In this document: positions 16,185 to 25,199 of the stretch, piece by piece | How the letters are laid out: every line of letters begins with the position of its first letter | Position numbering within the stretch: the stretch's first letter is position 1 | Assembly: GCA_002842925.1 (NCBI GenBank) | Contig: PHEL01000005.1 | Span: forward strand, 1-37,563 | Source of the DNA: Alphaproteobacteria bacterium HGW-Alphaproteobacteria-14 | GTDB lineage: Bacteria > Pseudomonadota > Alphaproteobacteria > Sphingomonadales > Sphingomonadaceae | Reading direction: 5' to 3' | Length of the DNA: 37,563 nt | Made by a program: the position numbers and the translations under genes | The notes under the pieces: model-generated | Database searches by the model: none | Seen by the model: the letters and a program-made list of their open reading frames with translations, nothing else | Told to the model about the DNA's origin: nothing

Positions 16185-18191
16185 TCAGTCGATACCGAGT
16201 TTGTTGAAGAATATCTTGTTCCGCATTTCCGCATCGCGCAGCAGCTTTGTCCAGCTAATCACCTCCATGTAGAGACTGATATTGCCGAACCAGCGAAACC
16301 AACCCAATCCATCTGGCATAGGTGTGAATTGCTGCTCAAACTCCAGCCACCTCTTCACCTTTGCGGTCAGGTCGCAAACGACATATCCATAAAATGGCGT
16401 CGTGCCGTTCACGAGAATGTCCCGCCCGGTTGGGGTTTTGAATTTCCCCTCCCTGATTTGGTTCACATAGCGAACAATCTGTTGAACAGGATCTTCCTTT
16501 GAGGAAGGGTCGGCAAAATCATCGCGTTGGGGCCGCTTGAACTCAAAAATCGTGATGGGATTGCTGGCCTCGTTGTCACCGCGAAATGCAACTCGTCGAT
16601 TGTAAACGGTGATGTCCGTGCGGTCGCTGTTCGCTGCCTCCAGAGGTTTATCGGACGATACATAGGACGTGAAATTCAATCGCTCGTCCAAAATCCATAG
16701 GTTGTGCGCGTCGTAGTTGAGTCCTTCGGAATCCTTGCGGCGCGGCATGATGATGTCATGCACCTCACCCTCGGACTGGTGCTTGCCGTCCGCGCCGATT
16801 TCCAGCGATTTGGAAAACAAGTCGATGACACAGCGGCGCATGGAAACGTAGTGAATCAGGTCGTTCTTGCTGCTATCGGAAATGTTCTCGATGACCTGCG
16901 CGATTTTCTCGGCCAACTCGTCGGGGTTCTCGGAACTCAGGAGCGCGGCGACTTGGGTCCGGGTCGCCACCTCCTTCTCGTATTTCTTCTTTTGCAGGTG
17001 AAGCTCGATGTCCTGATTGGACGGCTTCATTGGCAAGGCACTGAAATCCACTTCTTTGGCGAGGATGCGGTGCCACGGGGCATCGGCCTCGACGTATTCG
17101 GCGATGCGTGCCTCCTTGCGCTTTTTCCGTTCGGCGATCTCCGAGCCAACGGCAACTTGGGCGATTTCGGCGGCTCTTTGTTCGATGTCCGTCTGCGATA
17201 TACCGTTGAGCAAGTCGGCATCGGTCTGGAACCGGAACTCGCCGCGCTCCAGCGACACGTTATCGTTGAGGTAGTCACCGAACACATAGGCTTTGATGAT
17301 GAAGTTTCGGCCTTTGGTTAAATCCTGACCGGATTCGGTTTCAAAGAACTCCTCGCCAAATTCGGGAATGTAGATTTGAAGGGCGCTGTCGGTCACTTCC
17401 CTGCGGTGCGCCACAAGGCTGACTTTGCTTTTCTCCGCCTTCGGCGAATAGAATTTGAATACCTTGACCTGAAAGGTTTTCGTTTCCTCGCCTGCGGTCA
17501 GCGAAAAGGTCGGCTGCTCGACCTGCATTTCGACTATCTGGCTGTTTTCCTTGCCCAGATAGTCGTTCAGCGCCACGTTGCTGGCCGGGTTGTTCGCTTC
17601 GCGGATGATCACACGCGGGGGCTTGCGTTCTTTGTCCACGAAATAGGGCAGCAGTCGCGACACCACGACGCGGCTGATGATTTCCAGCCCCTTGTCGGGG
17701 AAGCGGACAGATTTAATGCCGGAAATCTCGACCTTGGAGCCGGTTTCTTGCGATTGGGAATCCGTCACCTGCTCATCCACGATAATATCGGTGTCCAAGC
17801 CCATCCTGAACGAGCGGTCGCGGTAGTTGTCGCCATCGGTGAAGGTGCTGGTGACGCTCACCCTGTCGAAGTATTTCAGGCAGGTGAAGCGCCCGAATCC
17901 TTTGCCGCCATCAGTGATTTTCCGTTCGGTGTAGAGAGTATCGAAGGCGTCCCGGTTGTTCTGGGTGAAGCCCATGCCGTTGTCTTTGACCACGAAACCG
18001 TCCACGCCCTCAAGCCGGTCAAGGATGTCCGGCTGGCCGTTGCGCAGCACTTCTATTTCGACCAGTCCGTCCCCCGTGCCTTTTTCTTCGATGGCTTGGA
18101 TGGCGTTGACCACCAGTTCCACCAGTGGGGTGTAAACGTTGATGCCGGAACGGATGTTCTCGACCAACCGCTTGACGTTGACGTTGCTCAT
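16185..18191 (-). CDS. GHKL ATPase with C-terminal PD-(D/E)XK-like nuclease domain
   Basis: This 668-residue protein starts with an Hsp90/MORC-type ATP-binding fold. The N-box ELVVNA is at 25-30 (Glu as base, Asn for Mg), DNGMGF at 70-75 and GGKGFGRF at 95-102. The middle (about 330-430) is charged and probably helical. The C-terminal part looks like a PD-(D/E)XK nuclease: E476 in a helix (EVHDIIMPRRKD), D526 (RTDITVY), E550-F-K552 (ITIFEFKRP), then Q570-Q571 in a helix (EDPVQQIVRYV). That part is my reading of the motif spacing, not a search result. The ATG overlaps the upstream stop by ATGA. It is the last gene of the five-gene operon and probably its ATP-gated clamp and effector. Confidence 0.82.
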   Translation of the reverse strand: MSNVNVKRLVENIRSGINVYTPLVELVVNAIQAIEEKGTGDGLVEIEVLRNGQPDILDRLEGVDGFVVKDNGMGFTQNNRDAFDTLYTERKITDGGKGFGRFTCLKYFDRVSVTSTFTDGDNYRDRSFRMGLDTDIIVDEQVTDSQSQETGSKVEISGIKSVRFPDKGLEIISRVVVSRLLPYFVDKERKPPRVIIREANNPASNVALNDYLGKENSQIVEMQVEQPTFSLTAGEETKTFQVKVFKFYSPKAEKSKVSLVAHRREVTDSALQIYIPEFGEEFFETESGQDLTKGRNFIIKAYVFGDYLNDNVSLERGEFRFQTDADLLNGISQTDIEQRAAEIAQVAVGSEIAERKKRKEARIAEYVEADAPWHRILAKEVDFSALPMKPSNQDIELHLQKKKYEKEVATRTQVAALLSSENPDELAEKIAQVIENISDSSKNDLIHYVSMRRCVIDLFSKSLEIGADGKHQSEGEVHDIIMPRRKDSEGLNYDAHNLWILDERLNFTSYVSSDKPLEAANSDRTDITVYNRRVAFRGDNEASNPITIFEFKRPQRDDFADPSSKEDPVQQIVRYVNQIREGKFKTPTGRDILVNGTTPFYGYVVCDLTAKVKRWLEFEQQFTPMPDGLGWFRWFGNISLYMEVISWTKLLRDAEMRNKIFFNKLGID

Positions 18192-19378
18192 GGCCCCACC
18201 AACCGGGCGGATTGCGGGTCATAGAGGTAACCCGTGATGGTGCCGTCCTTGATGCGCTCCACAGCGTCATCGACCACGAAACGCGGCACGAGGAACCATT
18301 CGCGCGGGACCACGGGACTGCCGAAACGGTCCTTGATCTCGATGTCGAGCCGGGCCGGTTCGAAGATGCGGTGGATCAGGTTTTCGAGCTTCACGCGGTT
18401 GACGTTGTAGAGCGTGTAGGTGGCGACGATCTCCACATCCGCCATCAAAAACGTCGGGTCCAGTTTGGCATTGGCTATGCGTTTGGCGACATCGCCGCCA
18501 GTCACGCCAATCTTGTGCAACACCTCGCGGTTGGCCGCGACGATGGGATTGTCCGATTTGCTGCGCAGCACGTAGATGGTGCCGCTAGCAAGGTCGTCGT
18601 CCTCGCTTTGGCTGGCGAACAGCGGCCCGGCGCTCGGCTCCGACACGCGGCGACTTGCATCATCCTTGTAGAGCGCGCGTTGGAGGGAGCGCAGCAACAG
18701 GTTACTTTCCGTGCCGTTGGAATAGATTACGCGCAGCCGGGCATCGCTTTCACCGTTGGGCGCCTTGATGGGATCGCCGACTTCGGCGACATAGGCGGTC
18801 TGGCCGCCAAGGATGAAAAACTCACCTTCCCGGATGTCAGTTTTCAGGAAACCGGCGTCTTTGCGAATAGGCTGCGTGATGCGCGCGCCACTCTCAATGT
18901 CAGCCTGCAAAGCCGCGAAGAGAGGCTTGAAGCGGTCGAAATCCTCGCACGGATCGCGGTTGGCGATTTCCTCGGCGGCACGCTTCTCGGCCACCGTGCG
19001 GACATGGCGAAGTTCGGTGATACTGGCATCCCCCGCCGCGCCAGTCAGTTCGGCCAGCAGCTCGTCGTCACCGATCTCGTCATCCGGTGCAGCGACTGCG
19101 GTGGCACCTGTCAAAAGCCCTTGCCGGTCCAGCGGAACCAAAATGGCCCGGCACTCTTCTAAGCTGCGCAACCGGCCCAGCCGCGTGGCATAAAGCCGCT
19201 CGAAGATGTCGTTGCCCTCGCCGTGGCGTGGGACGTGGCCATGCTCGTCCACAAAACGCTGCACTTCCTCGAACCCGGCAATGATGCGCTCTTCGCGCGG
19301 GGTGCGCCCGCCTTTTTTCTGCGGCTGGGCGAAATCGGCAAGTTCGTCGCGCAGTTCATCAAGGTTGAGCTCAGTCAT
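18188..19378 (-). CDS. GIY-YIG nuclease family protein (T5orf172-like)
   Basis: This 396-residue protein carries a C-terminal GIY-YIG-type domain: GTIYVLRS (266-273), HKIGVTGG (288-295), R300 and E332 in a helix (KLENLIHRIF). These positions fit the two tyrosine/glycine strands, catalytic Arg and metal-binding Glu of the T5orf172 (Mug113) branch. The N-terminal 260 residues are acidic and partly helical, with no domain I recognise. ATG 19378 is preferred to a frame extending 186 nt further upstream into the helicase gene, because recognisable protein begins at MTELNLDELRDEL. It overlaps the helicase stop by 8 nt and the next gene by 4 nt. It is probably a DNA-cutting subunit of the defence operon. 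Confidence 0.85.
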   Translation of the reverse strand: MTELNLDELRDELADFAQPQKKGGRTPREERIIAGFEEVQRFVDEHGHVPRHGEGNDIFERLYATRLGRLRSLEECRAILVPLDRQGLLTGATAVAAPDDEIGDDELLAELTGAAGDASITELRHVRTVAEKRAAEEIANRDPCEDFDRFKPLFAALQADIESGARITQPIRKDAGFLKTDIREGEFFILGGQTAYVAEVGDPIKAPNGESDARLRVIYSNGTESNLLLRSLQRALYKDDASRRVSEPSAGPLFASQSEDDDLASGTIYVLRSKSDNPIVAANREVLHKIGVTGGDVAKRIANAKLDPTFLMADVEIVATYTLYNVNRVKLENLIHRIFEPARLDIEIKDRFGSPVVPREWFLVPRFVVDDAVERIKDGTITGYLYDPQSARLVGP

Positions 19379-21416
19379 AGCGGCCCTCGTCCTTGTAGCG
19401 CACGAACGCCGCCGCACCCTCAGCCATGCGCTTTTCCCAAGCGTCGGTCGATGAAATGGCTGGCAGCTTTCCGCGCTCCTTCTTGAAACGGACGGCGCGT
19501 TGGGCAAGGTCTTTCGCCTCTTCGGGCGAAAGGCTTGTGCGCTTGGCCGCGATGGCGGCGGCAACCTGTTTCAGGCTCTCCTCGCTCATGGTCTTGGCGA
19601 GGATGGCATAGGCTTCCTGAAACGGATTGATGCGGTCGATCAGGTCGATGTCGAGTTCGCGAACATCCATTGCGAATTTGCGCACGCCGTCGATCAAGGC
19701 CGTGTTGGCACCCGGTTCGCTGCTTCCATCGCCAGCGGCGATGCGGGTGGCCTGCTGGGTGAGATTCAGAGCGGCGATTGCGTGCTGGCGCACTGCCTCT
19801 TGGTCTTGCTCGTCCAGTTCGGGATATTTGTCCTTGATGATCTTGCCCATGCGAAGCTGCGTCAGTTCTTCGGGCACAAGTTCCTCATCAAACAGGCCCC
19901 GTTCCATCGTCGGCTTGTCCTGCACGAAACTGGCAATCACCTCGTTCAAATCTTCGCGGCAAATGCGGTTGGCCTCCGGCGATTTCGGCTCAGTCAGGCC
20001 CTTGATCTCGATCTGGAAAACGCCGCGCTCCTCGTGGAAGCCAACATTGCACTGGTCGGCCTTATAGCCACCTTCGCCATAGTCGAACCCCGGTGTGGCG
20101 GTGCTGGTGGCCGGGTTCTTGGGTTTAAATTCAAAACGCGGGGCAAGCACCTGCTCCATCAACAGGCTGGCCGCGATGGCCTTGAGCGTATCGTTCACCG
20201 CCTCGGTAACGGCGGATTCCGAAGCATCCGGTTCGGCGATCAGGTTGGTGAAGCGAGCATGGGTCTTACCCGGCGCGTCACGGGTGGCGCGCCCGATGAT
20301 CTGGACAATCTCGGTCAGGCTGGCGCGATAACCCACGGTCAGCGCGTGTTCGCACCAAATCCAGTCGAAGCCTTCCTTTGCCATGCCCAGGGCAATGATC
20401 ATGTCCACATTATCGCGGTTGTTCTTCTGCGCCGGGTCTTTGAGCGCGGCGAGGACGCGGGCACGCTTGTTGGCGTCGTCGTCCACCAAATCCGCGATGC
20501 GCAAGGTCCGTCCTGCCGCCGTTTTCACCAACTGGAATCCGGTGGCGTCATCCACGCCCTCCCATGTGCCAAGGGCGTCAAGGATGTGGTTGACCTCCTT
20601 GATCTTGTCCTTGGTGCTTTCGCGGGAATTGACGCTGGGGATGTGGATGATGGTTTTCTCATCCGGGTCCAGCACGGCGAGGATGTCGTCGGCATAGGCC
20701 CCAGAATAGAAGAAATAGCCGATATCCAGCCGTTTCAGCCATTCATAGCCGTTCAACTGCTCGTAGTAGGTGTAGGTGACGCTATCGAATTTTGCCTCGT
20801 CGCCGGGGGACAGAACGGCCTCGGCGTCGCCCCGGAAATAGCTGCCCGTCATGGCGACGATATGCGCCTTGTCGCGGGCGATGAAATCAGCAAGGTGCAG
20901 GCCCAGCTTGTTGCCGGGACTGGCGGAAACGTGGTGAAACTCATCCACCGCAATCAGGCGGTCATCGAACGCTTCCACGCCGAACCGCTCCACCGCGAAG
21001 CGGAAGGTGGCATGGGTGCAGACCAGCACCTTGTCGTCGCTTTCAAGGAACGCGCCGACGCTATTGACCTTGCCGCCATCCTCGCCGGGCGCATTGCAGA
21101 GGTTCCATTTCGGGGTGACGGTCCAATCCGCCCAAAAACCGTATTTGGCGAGCGGCTCGTCGGCAAAGCTCGCGCCGATGCTCTTTTCCGGCACGACGAT
21201 AATCGCCTGTCGCAAACCTTGGTTCGCCAGCTTGTCGAGCGCGATGAACATGAGCGCGCGGCTCTTGCCGGACGCAGGCGGGGACTTGATAAGCAGATAT
21301 TGCTCGCCACGCTTCTCGTAAGCGCGTTCCTGCATGGCGCGCATCCCAAGGGCGTTGGCCTTGGTTGATGCACCGCTCTGCGCATAGGAAACTGAGACGG
21401 ATTGAACGCTCGCCAT
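19371..21416 (-). CDS. SF2 DEAD/DEAH-type helicase of the defence operon
   Basis: This 681-residue protein has Walker A SPPASGKSRAL (K51), Walker B/DExH VDEFHH (157-162), motif III MTGSYF, and a motif VI-like QIIGRATRD that places it in superfamily 2. The layout resembles restriction-type helicase/translocase subunits (type I/III R subunits), but no nuclease motif is visible in it. The C-terminal third (about 430-681) is helical and carries no known domain. It starts 3 nt after the PLD gene stop and shares 8 nt with the GIY-YIG gene, so it is firmly in the operon. It probably pumps or remodels DNA for the nucleases encoded beside it. Confidence 0.88.
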   Translation of the reverse strand: MASVQSVSVSYAQSGASTKANALGMRAMQERAYEKRGEQYLLIKSPPASGKSRALMFIALDKLANQGLRQAIIVVPEKSIGASFADEPLAKYGFWADWTVTPKWNLCNAPGEDGGKVNSVGAFLESDDKVLVCTHATFRFAVERFGVEAFDDRLIAVDEFHHVSASPGNKLGLHLADFIARDKAHIVAMTGSYFRGDAEAVLSPGDEAKFDSVTYTYYEQLNGYEWLKRLDIGYFFYSGAYADDILAVLDPDEKTIIHIPSVNSRESTKDKIKEVNHILDALGTWEGVDDATGFQLVKTAAGRTLRIADLVDDDANKRARVLAALKDPAQKNNRDNVDMIIALGMAKEGFDWIWCEHALTVGYRASLTEIVQIIGRATRDAPGKTHARFTNLIAEPDASESAVTEAVNDTLKAIAASLLMEQVLAPRFEFKPKNPATSTATPGFDYGEGGYKADQCNVGFHEERGVFQIEIKGLTEPKSPEANRICREDLNEVIASFVQDKPTMERGLFDEELVPEELTQLRMGKIIKDKYPELDEQDQEAVRQHAIAALNLTQQATRIAAGDGSSEPGANTALIDGVRKFAMDVRELDIDLIDRINPFQEAYAILAKTMSEESLKQVAAAIAAKRTSLSPEEAKDLAQRAVRFKKERGKLPAISSTDAWEKRMAEGAAAFVRYKDEGRYD

Positions 21417-21419
21417 GGC

Positions 21420-22433
21420 TTACACTAGCTCCCCAAAACGTCTTCCCTGCGACATGACGCCGACGTTCGCGAGCCGATGTCTGAACGCTAGCTCGAAGTC
21501 GTCGAGTTCGATGGCCGACAACAAAAAGCCCTTTCCTTTCGGCTCAAAGACCAGCACCTTCCCATCATAGACGCCAAATCCATGATCTTCGGGCATAGGA
21601 AGCGTTAGTTTTTCCATAGCATTATCATTTTCTCTGTAATTCTTGGTCACGTTTGGGCCTGTTTCTGTTTCGAACGTTATCTGGCCAATTAAGGTTGAGT
21701 TGCCCTTATTTTTCTTAAAACCAAAGAATCGCCGAAATCCGTTCGGCGCAAAGATTTGATTGCCCGGCTTATCCGGGCCACGGTTCTTGGTAACGTAACC
21801 CGCCTCAATCCAGAAACCAGTGACTGGGACTTTGGAGTTGGCCGTTTGCCTCATATCCTTGGCGGTGGTCAGCTCGCGATGGCGCGCTTCATATTCGTCT
21901 GCAATGTCGATCAATGGGCAGGCGTCATCCCATAATCCGCTGAATACGGAGGAAACAGGCTCGATGAGTTGACCGTATTCAATTGCATCGGTTGCGACGA
22001 TGGCAGCGCCCGCCTCTACGCTACGCCGGAGGCCGTTGTATGAAAAGTTCCCGGAGCCGAGCACCAAGCCGTGCGAACCTGATGCCACATTTTCCAGCAG
22101 TGCGACTTTTGGGTGAAAATCTCGGCGAGGTTTAAAGCCAGGTCGCTTCACCACGGCCATGCCATCAAAAATCCGAACCTCTGTGTTTTCGGCTTCAGCT
22201 ATCGCCTTCAGCGCTCGCGGATCGGTGCGCCCGTAATCTATACCAAAAAGCCAGCGCGAAGGGGTTTCAGACCAGAAATTTGATCCGACTCCTAAATCAA
22301 AAGCTCTGAATCCTGACTGCGTCGCGTAAGCGAAGCATCCGTAAAAGTTGCTCGCGGCGATAGAATTCTTGACTCGCACGATTTCCGACAAGGTTGTCGT
22401 TCCCGACACAATATCATGGGCAAATCCACTCAT
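21420..22433 (-). CDS. PLD-type nuclease (restriction-like)
   Basis: This 337-residue protein has one phospholipase-D half-site, H107-P-K109 followed by GSGN at 126-129 in LVLGSGNFSYNG. The residue four after the Lys is Glu (E114), not the usual Asp of HxKx4D. The single motif implies an active dimer, as in PLD-type restriction enzymes of the NgoFVII/BfiI kind. The C-terminal half contains GFRRFFGFKKNKGNSTLIGQ, which may bind DNA; this is inference. The start overlaps the methylase stop (ATGA). GC content is low (23 of 60 bases are G/C at 21601-21660), unlike the helicase gene after it. Confidence 0.8.
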   Translation of the reverse strand: MSGFAHDIVSGTTTLSEIVRVKNSIAASNFYGCFAYATQSGFRAFDLGVGSNFWSETPSRWLFGIDYGRTDPRALKAIAEAENTEVRIFDGMAVVKRPGFKPRRDFHPKVALLENVASGSHGLVLGSGNFSYNGLRRSVEAGAAIVATDAIEYGQLIEPVSSVFSGLWDDACPLIDIADEYEARHRELTTAKDMRQTANSKVPVTGFWIEAGYVTKNRGPDKPGNQIFAPNGFRRFFGFKKNKGNSTLIGQITFETETGPNVTKNYRENDNAMEKLTLPMPEDHGFGVYDGKVLVFEPKGKGFLLSAIELDDFELAFRHRLANVGVMSQGRRFGELV

Positions 22434-25168
22434 TTACCAACAACCTTTCGATATAACCTGAAAAGCCCTTCGAGTCTCTCGCTGTCATTCTTGATGATGC
22501 GCCCGAAATAAATGCGTTCAACTACTTCATCATTCTGCAAGTGTGCATCCCGAAGATCGTCTGGCATAGCGCTCGGATCATAGAGGTCGGATATTGATGC
22601 TGGGAAATGACGCTCTCGCGTGATCAGGATATTTTCGGCAGATCGGCTCAAATCAGCGCGGTTCTTGTCTGTCAGAAGCGGCACCGGGAAGGTGTTCCAT
22701 CCGAGCGTATTTGAGTACGAAAAGTCAGTCCGCATACGAACACAAACCGTACCTATCCAAACCCAGTGTAGACGAGAGGCAATCAACGCGATGTTCCACG
22801 TGGGTGCATCATATAATGCGAAGTTTCTGTCGCCAATAATGCATTCTTCATTGACGAGATCGACCGGGAGATAGTCACGATTCTCAGAAGATACTCTTGG
22901 CACCACAATTGCAGATTTCCGTGCAGTGCCTGCGATCTGCACAAAGCGATGCGGAGATTGTGCGAATGCCTGCGTAGACGGTGCGGGAGATTGCCTCCTA
23001 TTTTCCGATACGAAATCCAATCGATCGGCGATGAAAGGATTCGATCTGGCCGCCGCTGCCTCGCTGTCCTCAATCCAAAGGCAATGTCGAAGCTTACCCT
23101 TGATCAATTCGTCCGAACCTAAGAATCGCCGCACAAACCGCCGCGTGTCAGAATTTTGCCTAAGGTCATGAGCTTCTTGTGTTGTTAGAAACAGATGTCC
23201 GCCGTCACGAGGCATGTTTCCAAACAGCATAGTCGATTGCGGACCCAAAGGCTTGGTGGCTTTGGTTATTGTGTCTGGCATATCGGGCACGAGATAAGGC
23301 CCGATCAGTTCGCAATGCCGAACTAGCCCACTGTCACCGAAAAGGCGCTTTGATCTGGATGATTTTGGTCCAAGACCAATGATAATGACCGTAACTCCGG
23401 CATTATGGCTGGCGAGATTTTTCCAAGTAAAGGGGGTGTGAGCGAAGCATATTTCCTTATCTTGATTAAATACTACTGGCCAAATTTCCGAAGCCTGCTG
23501 GCCTTGGCAGATGCTATTTGTGGTCACAAAAGCTGCCATCGCATCAGGAACTGCGCGCGCATATTCTAAATATGCTGCCACCCAACCTGACACGAAATCA
23601 GTCGTCTTCGCGAGCTGGGGATGCCGGGACCAAGCACGCGCAAGATCGTCCTTTTGCTGATCATCTTGCCATTTGCTGCCACGGTAGGGCGGATTGCCGC
23701 AAATGTAGGTTTCGCCACCCTCGTTCTCGAAGTCGATCTGCGCTTGGTCCAACGGTGTTGAAAACAGGTCGTCGCCAACCAACTTCACGGCAGTGCCTGT
23801 CGGCGGACAAATGCTCAACCAGTCCAACCTAAGGGCGTTGCCGCATGTAATCCAATTCTCCTTATTGAGCGGCAGAAACTCCGCTAAGGCGAGCTTCTGG
23901 CCGCGATAGAGCGTGTCGCACTGAAACTCGGCAATAATCAACGCCAGCCGTGCAATTTCAGCGGGGAAAGGGCGCAGCTCGATGCCGCGAAAATTCGTGA
24001 GCGGGATGTCGCTCTTTCGTTCGACCTCACCGCGCCGCCGGTTAATCTCCGCCTCGATCTCGCGCATTTCCTTATAGGCGATAACAAGGAAATTCCCGCT
24101 GCCGCAGGCTGGATCGAACACGCGGATACGTGCCATGCGACTACGCAGATTGAGCAGTTTTCGGGCATTCTCGCCCGCCTCCTCCAAGCTCTCGCGCAAG
24201 TCGTCCAGAAACAGCGGGTTCAGCACTTTCAGGATATTGGGGCGGCTGGTGTAGTGCATTCCCAGCGCGCCGCGCTCCTCATCATCCGCGACGGCCTGAA
24301 TCATCGAACCAAAAATGTCCGGGTTGATCTGGGTCCATTTCAGATTGCCGATATGGATGAGGTAACTGCGAGCGATGCGGCTGAAACGCGGCACCTCGAA
24401 ACTGCCGGAAAACAACCCGCCGTTCACATAGGGAAAGACATTGGCCCATGGCCGGATGCCCGCCGTCTCGCGTTCCTTTACGGGCGTATTCATGGCGCGA
24501 AACAGTTCACCGATCACCTGATGGGTATTGCCGGAATCCTTCGTGCTCATCTGATCCACGGTGGCGGTGAACAGCCCTTCGCCGTGGAAGATGTCGGTAT
24601 CCTCGGCAAAGAAACAGAAGATCAGCCGGGCCATAAAATGGTTCATCTCGGCCCGACGCTCGGCGGTGCCCCAATCGGGGTTGTCTTTCAGCAATTCGAC
24701 ATAAAGCCGGTTGAGCCGGGCGGTTGCGCGAATGTCAAAGGCGCTGTCGCGCACCTGCTTGACGGTGCTGATGCCTGCCAAGGGCAGGAAAAAACCGAAA
24801 TGATTGGGGAAATCAGCATAGGGGCAGGCAACGGTTTCGCCCGATGCCAAATCCTCGGCCTCGAACGTGTCGCCATCGGTGGCGAGAATGAATTGCGCTT
24901 TGGCCTTGGTGGTGGCTGGACTGGCTTTCAGCGCGGCAAAGGCGGCGGAAACCTCGCCGGGATCGGCAACCGCGATATGGATGTTACTGCGTTGCAGGAC
25001 CGCGCCGGGCAGATCGGACGCGTTAGTCGAACCTTTGGCTGCGCGCAGCCGCTTGATCGTTGTTTCCTTGTTCCCGAAGGCTTCAAGGAACTGAAACGGA
25101 AATTCCCCCGCATCGAACGGGCGCTCCGCCAATGCGGATACAGCTTCTTCAATTTCAACGGCGTTCAT
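22430..25168 (-). CDS. MmeI-like N6-adenine DNA methyltransferase, apparently without its nuclease motif
   Basis: This 912-residue enzyme follows the MmeI plan: a helical spacer (RLIFCFFAEDTDIF at 181-194, FPYVNGGLF at 245-253, LGMHYTSRPNILK at 302-314), SAM-binding motif I FDPACGSGNF (351-360), catalytic motif IV NPPY (492-495), then a target-recognition region and a C-terminal helical tail. MmeI cuts DNA itself through an N-terminal E-x-K motif; the first 130 residues here show no such motif, so I infer methylation only. It would mark host DNA and set specificity for the operon. The 3' half is AT-richer than the 5' half. It starts 31 nt after higA. Confidence 0.88.
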   Translation of the reverse strand: MNAVEIEEAVSALAERPFDAGEFPFQFLEAFGNKETTIKRLRAAKGSTNASDLPGAVLQRSNIHIAVADPGEVSAAFAALKASPATTKAKAQFILATDGDTFEAEDLASGETVACPYADFPNHFGFFLPLAGISTVKQVRDSAFDIRATARLNRLYVELLKDNPDWGTAERRAEMNHFMARLIFCFFAEDTDIFHGEGLFTATVDQMSTKDSGNTHQVIGELFRAMNTPVKERETAGIRPWANVFPYVNGGLFSGSFEVPRFSRIARSYLIHIGNLKWTQINPDIFGSMIQAVADDEERGALGMHYTSRPNILKVLNPLFLDDLRESLEEAGENARKLLNLRSRMARIRVFDPACGSGNFLVIAYKEMREIEAEINRRRGEVERKSDIPLTNFRGIELRPFPAEIARLALIIAEFQCDTLYRGQKLALAEFLPLNKENWITCGNALRLDWLSICPPTGTAVKLVGDDLFSTPLDQAQIDFENEGGETYICGNPPYRGSKWQDDQQKDDLARAWSRHPQLAKTTDFVSGWVAAYLEYARAVPDAMAAFVTTNSICQGQQASEIWPVVFNQDKEICFAHTPFTWKNLASHNAGVTVIIIGLGPKSSRSKRLFGDSGLVRHCELIGPYLVPDMPDTITKATKPLGPQSTMLFGNMPRDGGHLFLTTQEAHDLRQNSDTRRFVRRFLGSDELIKGKLRHCLWIEDSEAAAARSNPFIADRLDFVSENRRQSPAPSTQAFAQSPHRFVQIAGTARKSAIVVPRVSSENRDYLPVDLVNEECIIGDRNFALYDAPTWNIALIASRLHWVWIGTVCVRMRTDFSYSNTLGWNTFPVPLLTDKNRADLSRSAENILITRERHFPASISDLYDPSAMPDDLRDAHLQNDEVVERIYFGRIIKNDSERLEGLFRLYRKVVGK

Positions 25169-25199
25169 TCAAGGCATTCCATTTCGTTCGCCGGTCCGA

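Noticed and set aside
19500-21368. A 622-codon plus-strand frame opposite the helicase
   Set aside because: Shadow frame; the helicase motifs are on the minus strand.
14875-25168. BREX or DISARM system
   Set aside because: A methylase and PLD protein are present, but I see no pglZ alkaline-phosphatase-like protein, brxC ATPase, drmA or drmB.
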